NCBI GenBank assembly: GCA_031279155.1
Contig: JAITJB010000022.1
Coordinates: 1-22,593 of the forward strand
Source: Deltaproteobacteria bacterium
GTDB taxonomy: Bacteria; Desulfobacterota; Desulfarculia; Adiutricales; Adiutricaceae
Direction of reading: 5' to 3'
DNA length: 22,593 nucleotides
Shown here: positions 21,826-22,593 of the stretch, in pieces
How positions within the stretch are numbered: position 1 is the stretch's first letter
How the letters are laid out: each line of letters starts with the position of its first letter
Translations under genes and position numbers: made by a program
The notes under the pieces: generated by a model
Told to the model about the DNA's origin: nothing
What the model saw: only the letters and a program-made list of their open reading frames with translations
Databases searched by the model: none

Positions 21826-22593
21826 ATGATTGGCGTCTCAAAGCTTTATTGCGGTACTGTTGAACCTTCCGATCCCTTGCGCTACAGGCGAAAATCCAAC
21901 GAACTACCGAGCCATCTGCTCCAATTTTCCGAGGACAAAAAGCCGGTCATTGTCTGGAACATGACGCGCGCCTGTAACCTCTCCTGCCTCCACTGCTACG
22001 CTTCGGCTACGCCAGGGCCCGCCCCTGACGAGCTCACCTTAGAAGAGTGCTTAGCTTTGATGACCGATCTGACCAATTTTGGCGTCCCGGTCATTCTTTT
22101 TTCCGGCGGTGAGCCCTTAACCCACCCCCATCTCTTTGAGTTAGTTGAGGCGGCGGTTAAGGGGGGCTCGCGGGCCGTCTTATCGACCAACGGCCTTCTT
22201 TTAACCAAAGATAAAGCCCAAAAGCTAAAGGCCTTAGGACTATCCTACGTGGGCATATCCCTTGACGGCCTAGAAGGCCCTCACGAGCGCCTAAGGAGAC
22301 TAAAAGGATCCTTTCAAAAAGCCTTGGACGCCGTAGATATTGCTCTCTCTTGCGGTCTTAAAGTAGGCTTAAGACTTACAATGACCAAGAGTAATTTAAG
22401 CGATCTCAACGCCCTCTTTGATCTGATGATCCAAGGGGGAGTTCCTAGGGTCTGCTTCTATCACTTAGTGGATTCTGGCGATAACCCTTCTCTTTTAGCC
22501 CAGCGCCTTAGCCACGAAGAAACTAGAGAGGCCTTAGACATCATCTGCCAAAGGACCCGGGATCTCCACGAGCGCGGACTACCCACCGAGGTC
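21826..22593 (+). CDS. ahbC: AhbC, radical SAM 12,18-didecarboxysiroheme deacetylase, 3' end cut by window
   Basis: Radical SAM enzyme that removes the acetate side chains at C2 and C7 of 12,18-didecarboxysiroheme, giving iron-coproporphyrin III in the alternative heme pathway. The 256 residues present start with MIGVSKLYCGTVEPSDPLRY, the usual AhbC beginning. The SAM cluster motif C50-x3-C54-x2-C57 is in RACNLSCLHCYA; the glycine motif FSGGEPL (about 91-97) and VGISLDG (about 129-135) follow. The frame is open to the window end; the missing C terminus should carry a SPASM-type auxiliary cluster. The start codon has no good ribosome site: AAAGG lies 14 nt upstream, inside the leader hairpin. 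AhbD and the heme d1 enzyme NirJ are related, but the N terminus favours AhbC. It is divergent from ahbB. Confidence 0.88.
   Translation, partial: MIGVSKLYCGTVEPSDPLRYRRKSNELPSHLLQFSEDKKPVIVWNMTRACNLSCLHCYASATPGPAPDELTLEECLALMTDLTNFGVPVILFSGGEPLTHPHLFELVEAAVKGGSRAVLSTNGLLLTKDKAQKLKALGLSYVGISLDGLEGPHERLRRLKGSFQKALDAVDIALSCGLKVGLRLTMTKSNLSDLNALFDLMIQGGVPRVCFYHLVDSGDNPSLLAQRLSHEETREALDIICQRTRDLHERGLPTEV

Noticed and set aside
21588..21827. Minus-strand open frame of 79 codons over the GCTTTCCA repeat
   Set aside because: Its middle is simply the translated repeat, it overlaps the ahbC promoter and start, and it resembles no known protein.

Overview
The window looks like chromosomal DNA of an anaerobic, flagellated member of the Desulfobacterota, close to the Desulfovibrio type. 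Three things point there: a lactate-uptake and lactate-oxidation operon whose gene content echoes the Desulfovibrio organic-acid-oxidation region, genes of the siroheme-dependent (Ahb) heme pathway used by sulfate reducers, and an AlaC-type aminotransferase. This placement rests on recognised protein families, not on a database search. Coding DNA has a moderate GC content, while the gaps between genes are AT-rich and unusually full of short degenerate tandem repeats and perfect inverted repeats.

Layout. 1-2125: the 3' part of gltD (glutamate synthase small subunit) and a dTDP-4-dehydrorhamnose reductase (rfbD), separated and followed by tandem repeats. 2126-3725: a promoter and a leader with a terminator-like hairpin ahead of an alaC-type aminotransferase, closed by a strong bidirectional terminator. 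3829-6513 (minus strand): a flagellar-type two-component pair, histidine kinase then NtrC-family response regulator. 6893-9484 (plus strand): flgF-flgG-flgA. The gap between these divergent units carries a very good sigma-54 promoter for each side and a perfect dyad between them. 9589-10284: a flavodoxin-fold, cysteine-rich flavoprotein whose C-terminal tail is made of a 12-bp tandem repeat that continues past its stop codon. 10285-11698: about 1.4 kb without a convincing gene, with many perfect palindromes. 11699-19202: lactate permease, FAD D-lactate dehydrogenase-type subunit, its Fe-S partner, LutC-like protein and a LutB-LutA fusion, ended by a 24-bp-stem terminator. 19324-21061 (minus strand): M20 peptidase downstream of ahbB (siroheme decarboxylase subunit). 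21826-end: 5' part of ahbC (radical SAM), divergent from ahbB.

How it works together. The lactate operon would import lactate and oxidise both stereoisomers to pyruvate with electrons leaving through Fe-S clusters. The sigma-54 regulator pair sits next to the rod genes it probably controls. AhbB and AhbC carry out consecutive steps from siroheme towards heme.

Most notable points. The flagellar-type histidine kinase has Gln (CAG) where the phospho-accepting His should be, and its partner receiver domain also lacks one conserved acidic residue. Both the kinase operon and flgFGA have near-consensus sigma-54 promoters. Short tandem repeats occupy at least five gaps, and one has become protein-coding. 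Several leaders (alaC, ahbC, the lctP-dehydrogenase gap) carry candidate RNA control elements. I found no tRNA, rRNA, CRISPR array, transposase or phage gene.
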